Of a stretch of DNA of 64,000 nt, positions 62,880-64,000 are shown in pieces (within the stretch, counting starts at the first letter, position 1; each line of letters opens with the position of its first letter). The notes below the pieces were generated by a model, which did no database searches, had not been told where the DNA came from, and saw only the letters and a list, made by a program, of their open reading frames with translations. The stretch is from contig NC_080732.1 in assembly GCF_019097595.1 (NCBI RefSeq), positions 6,225,854 through 6,289,853 of the forward strand, written 5' to 3'. The position numbers were made by a program, and so were the translations under genes. The DNA is from Hemibagrus wyckioides. Its lineage: Eukaryota; Chordata; Actinopteri; Siluriformes; Bagridae.

Positions 62880-63425
62880 GTGTAACGGAGGCCTGCAGTA
62901 GGTGCTGTGCAGGTAAACCTCACTCCCCTGATCTGGTGCTAGCGGCTGCAGTCTATGCTGGAGATCCGGGTTCGAGACCTGCTTGGAGCGGGTGCGAGTA
63001 AGACCCGGGACATTACGTTGGCGCCGTGACCCGGATGGGAGTGAGGTTTAGGGGATTGAGTGTAACAGAGGACAGCAGTAGGTGCTGTGTAGGTAAACCT
63101 CACTCCCCTGATCTCAATAGGCACACTAGCGACTGGTGCTAATGGCTGCAGTCTTTAGCCTCCTTGTTAGTGCGCCTGTCTCTCATGCCAGAGACCTGGG
63201 TTCGAGACCTGCTCGGAGCAGGTGCAAGACCCGGGACGTTATGTTGGTGCCGTGACCCAGATGGGAGTGAGGTTTAGGGGGGTGAGTGTAACGGAGGCCA
63301 GCGGTAGGTGCTGAGTAGGTAAACCTCATCCCCTAATTTCAAAAGCCGCAATAGTGGTTGCAGTCTTCCGCCTTCTTGTTAGTGCGCCTACCTCCTATGC
63401 CAGGAGACCCGGGTTCGAGCGATAC
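62880..63425 (+). repeat. Tandem array of a tRNA-like unit, about 2.6 copies
   Basis: Units start GTGTAACGGAGG at 62880, 63060 and 63287. The full unit (second copy) is about 227 bp: AGGTAAACCTCACTCCCCTG, then TTAGTGCGCCTGTCTCTCAT, CCAGAGACCTGGGTTCGAGA (B-box-like), GTTGGTGCCGTGACCCAGAT and GAGTGAGGTTTAGGGG. The first copy lacks about 47 bp within the tRNA-like part, and the third is cut right after GGTTCGAGC. Confidence 0.8.
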
Positions 63426-63429
63426 TCTG

Positions 63430-64000
63430 CACATATGCAATTATTGGCATTTTCCACCAGTTGATTTGCGGTCAAAATGGGTGTAATGCTTCATTTTTGC
63501 CAGGACGTTTTCCGATTTGTGGTTTAACGGGTGTTTTTTCATGTGCAGCTGTATGCTGCTGTATAGCGTTAGCCAAGTGCTACAAGTGAAAAATTCAAAA
63601 CATGAACTGGCAACCACGAGCAAACAGCTTATAGGGCGATTTGAGAAATGTGATGTGAAAAATGTCTATCAGCATGAATGCAAGGCAAGATTTTAAACTT
63701 TACAATCTAAAATAAAAATTAAATAAAAAAACCTCTTCCATCTTATGAGAGGTTAATATTAACCCAGAAAAAAACACAGAAAAACTGAACCAATGAGTGA
63801 TGATATGCTTGGTGTGAATTTGTTTTTTTATTAATTAATGATTTCTTTTATTTTACAATGCAGAAAATCTTTTTTGGATCGCGAACGTGTAGCACAGCAT
63901 CCATCACTCTCTCCTTCTGAAAGTTTCCATGAACTCCTCCCTGTTTCAGACTGGGACAGTAGCCACTTCACTTTCAGTTGTGTGGGATGATATTTGTCTT
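63430..64000. other. Right edge, no secure feature
   Basis: AT-rich up to about 63840, then a GC-richer block to the edge. On the minus strand a frame is open from the edge to a TAA near 63834 (about 55 codons) and AATAAA-like signals follow. This could be the last exon of a gene to the right, but the peptide is not one I recognise. Confidence 0.25.

Overview
The window is vertebrate nuclear DNA, almost certainly from a teleost fish. It carries two split genes whose exons join in frame with GT/AG borders: junctophilin-1 (jph1, minus strand) and gdap1 (plus strand). They lie head to head about 3 kb apart, the arrangement I recall for JPH1-GDAP1 in mammals. The rest is dominated by Tc1-like transposons and their deletion derivatives, tRNA-headed SINE-like repeats, CA/GT and GATA microsatellites and AT-rich DNA. 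This mix, and the SINE tail type, suggest an ostariophysan, perhaps a catfish; that species guess is weak.

Layout. 1-1,260: end of a dispersed repeat, then the first coding exon of a THAP zinc-finger gene on the minus strand, which continues off the left edge. 1,260-15,870: gene-poor, with Tc1 relics, SINEs, hAT-like and pogo-like elements, and a candidate jph1 3'UTR exon near 11.2-11.4 kb. 15,888-44,827: the complete jph1 coding region in five exons (660 codons plus stop), with introns of about 0.1, 6.9, 18.2 and 1.7 kb full of repeats. 44,828-47,886: the divergent intergenic region. 47,887-54,064: the complete gdap1 coding region in six exons (359 codons plus stop), with Tc1 derivatives in introns 2 and 5. 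54,065-64,000: probable gdap1 3'UTR, more Tc1/SINE/LINE debris, a GATA array and a tandem array of a tRNA-like unit; no further gene is secure.

How the genes work: Jph1 tethers sarcoplasmic reticulum to plasma membrane/T-tubules in muscle; Gdap1 is a tail-anchored mitochondrial outer-membrane GST-like protein. Nothing suggests they share a pathway; the pairing is best read as conserved synteny.

I found no new multi-gene system. The most interesting points are: a jph1 exon bracketed by a UG repeat at its acceptor and a CA repeat at its donor; an 11-residue repeat in the Jph1 divergent region; two Tc1 families that each gave rise to more than one deletion-derivative subfamily; a LINE nested in a piggyBac-like element with a visible target duplication; and a tandem tRNA-like repeat at the right end.
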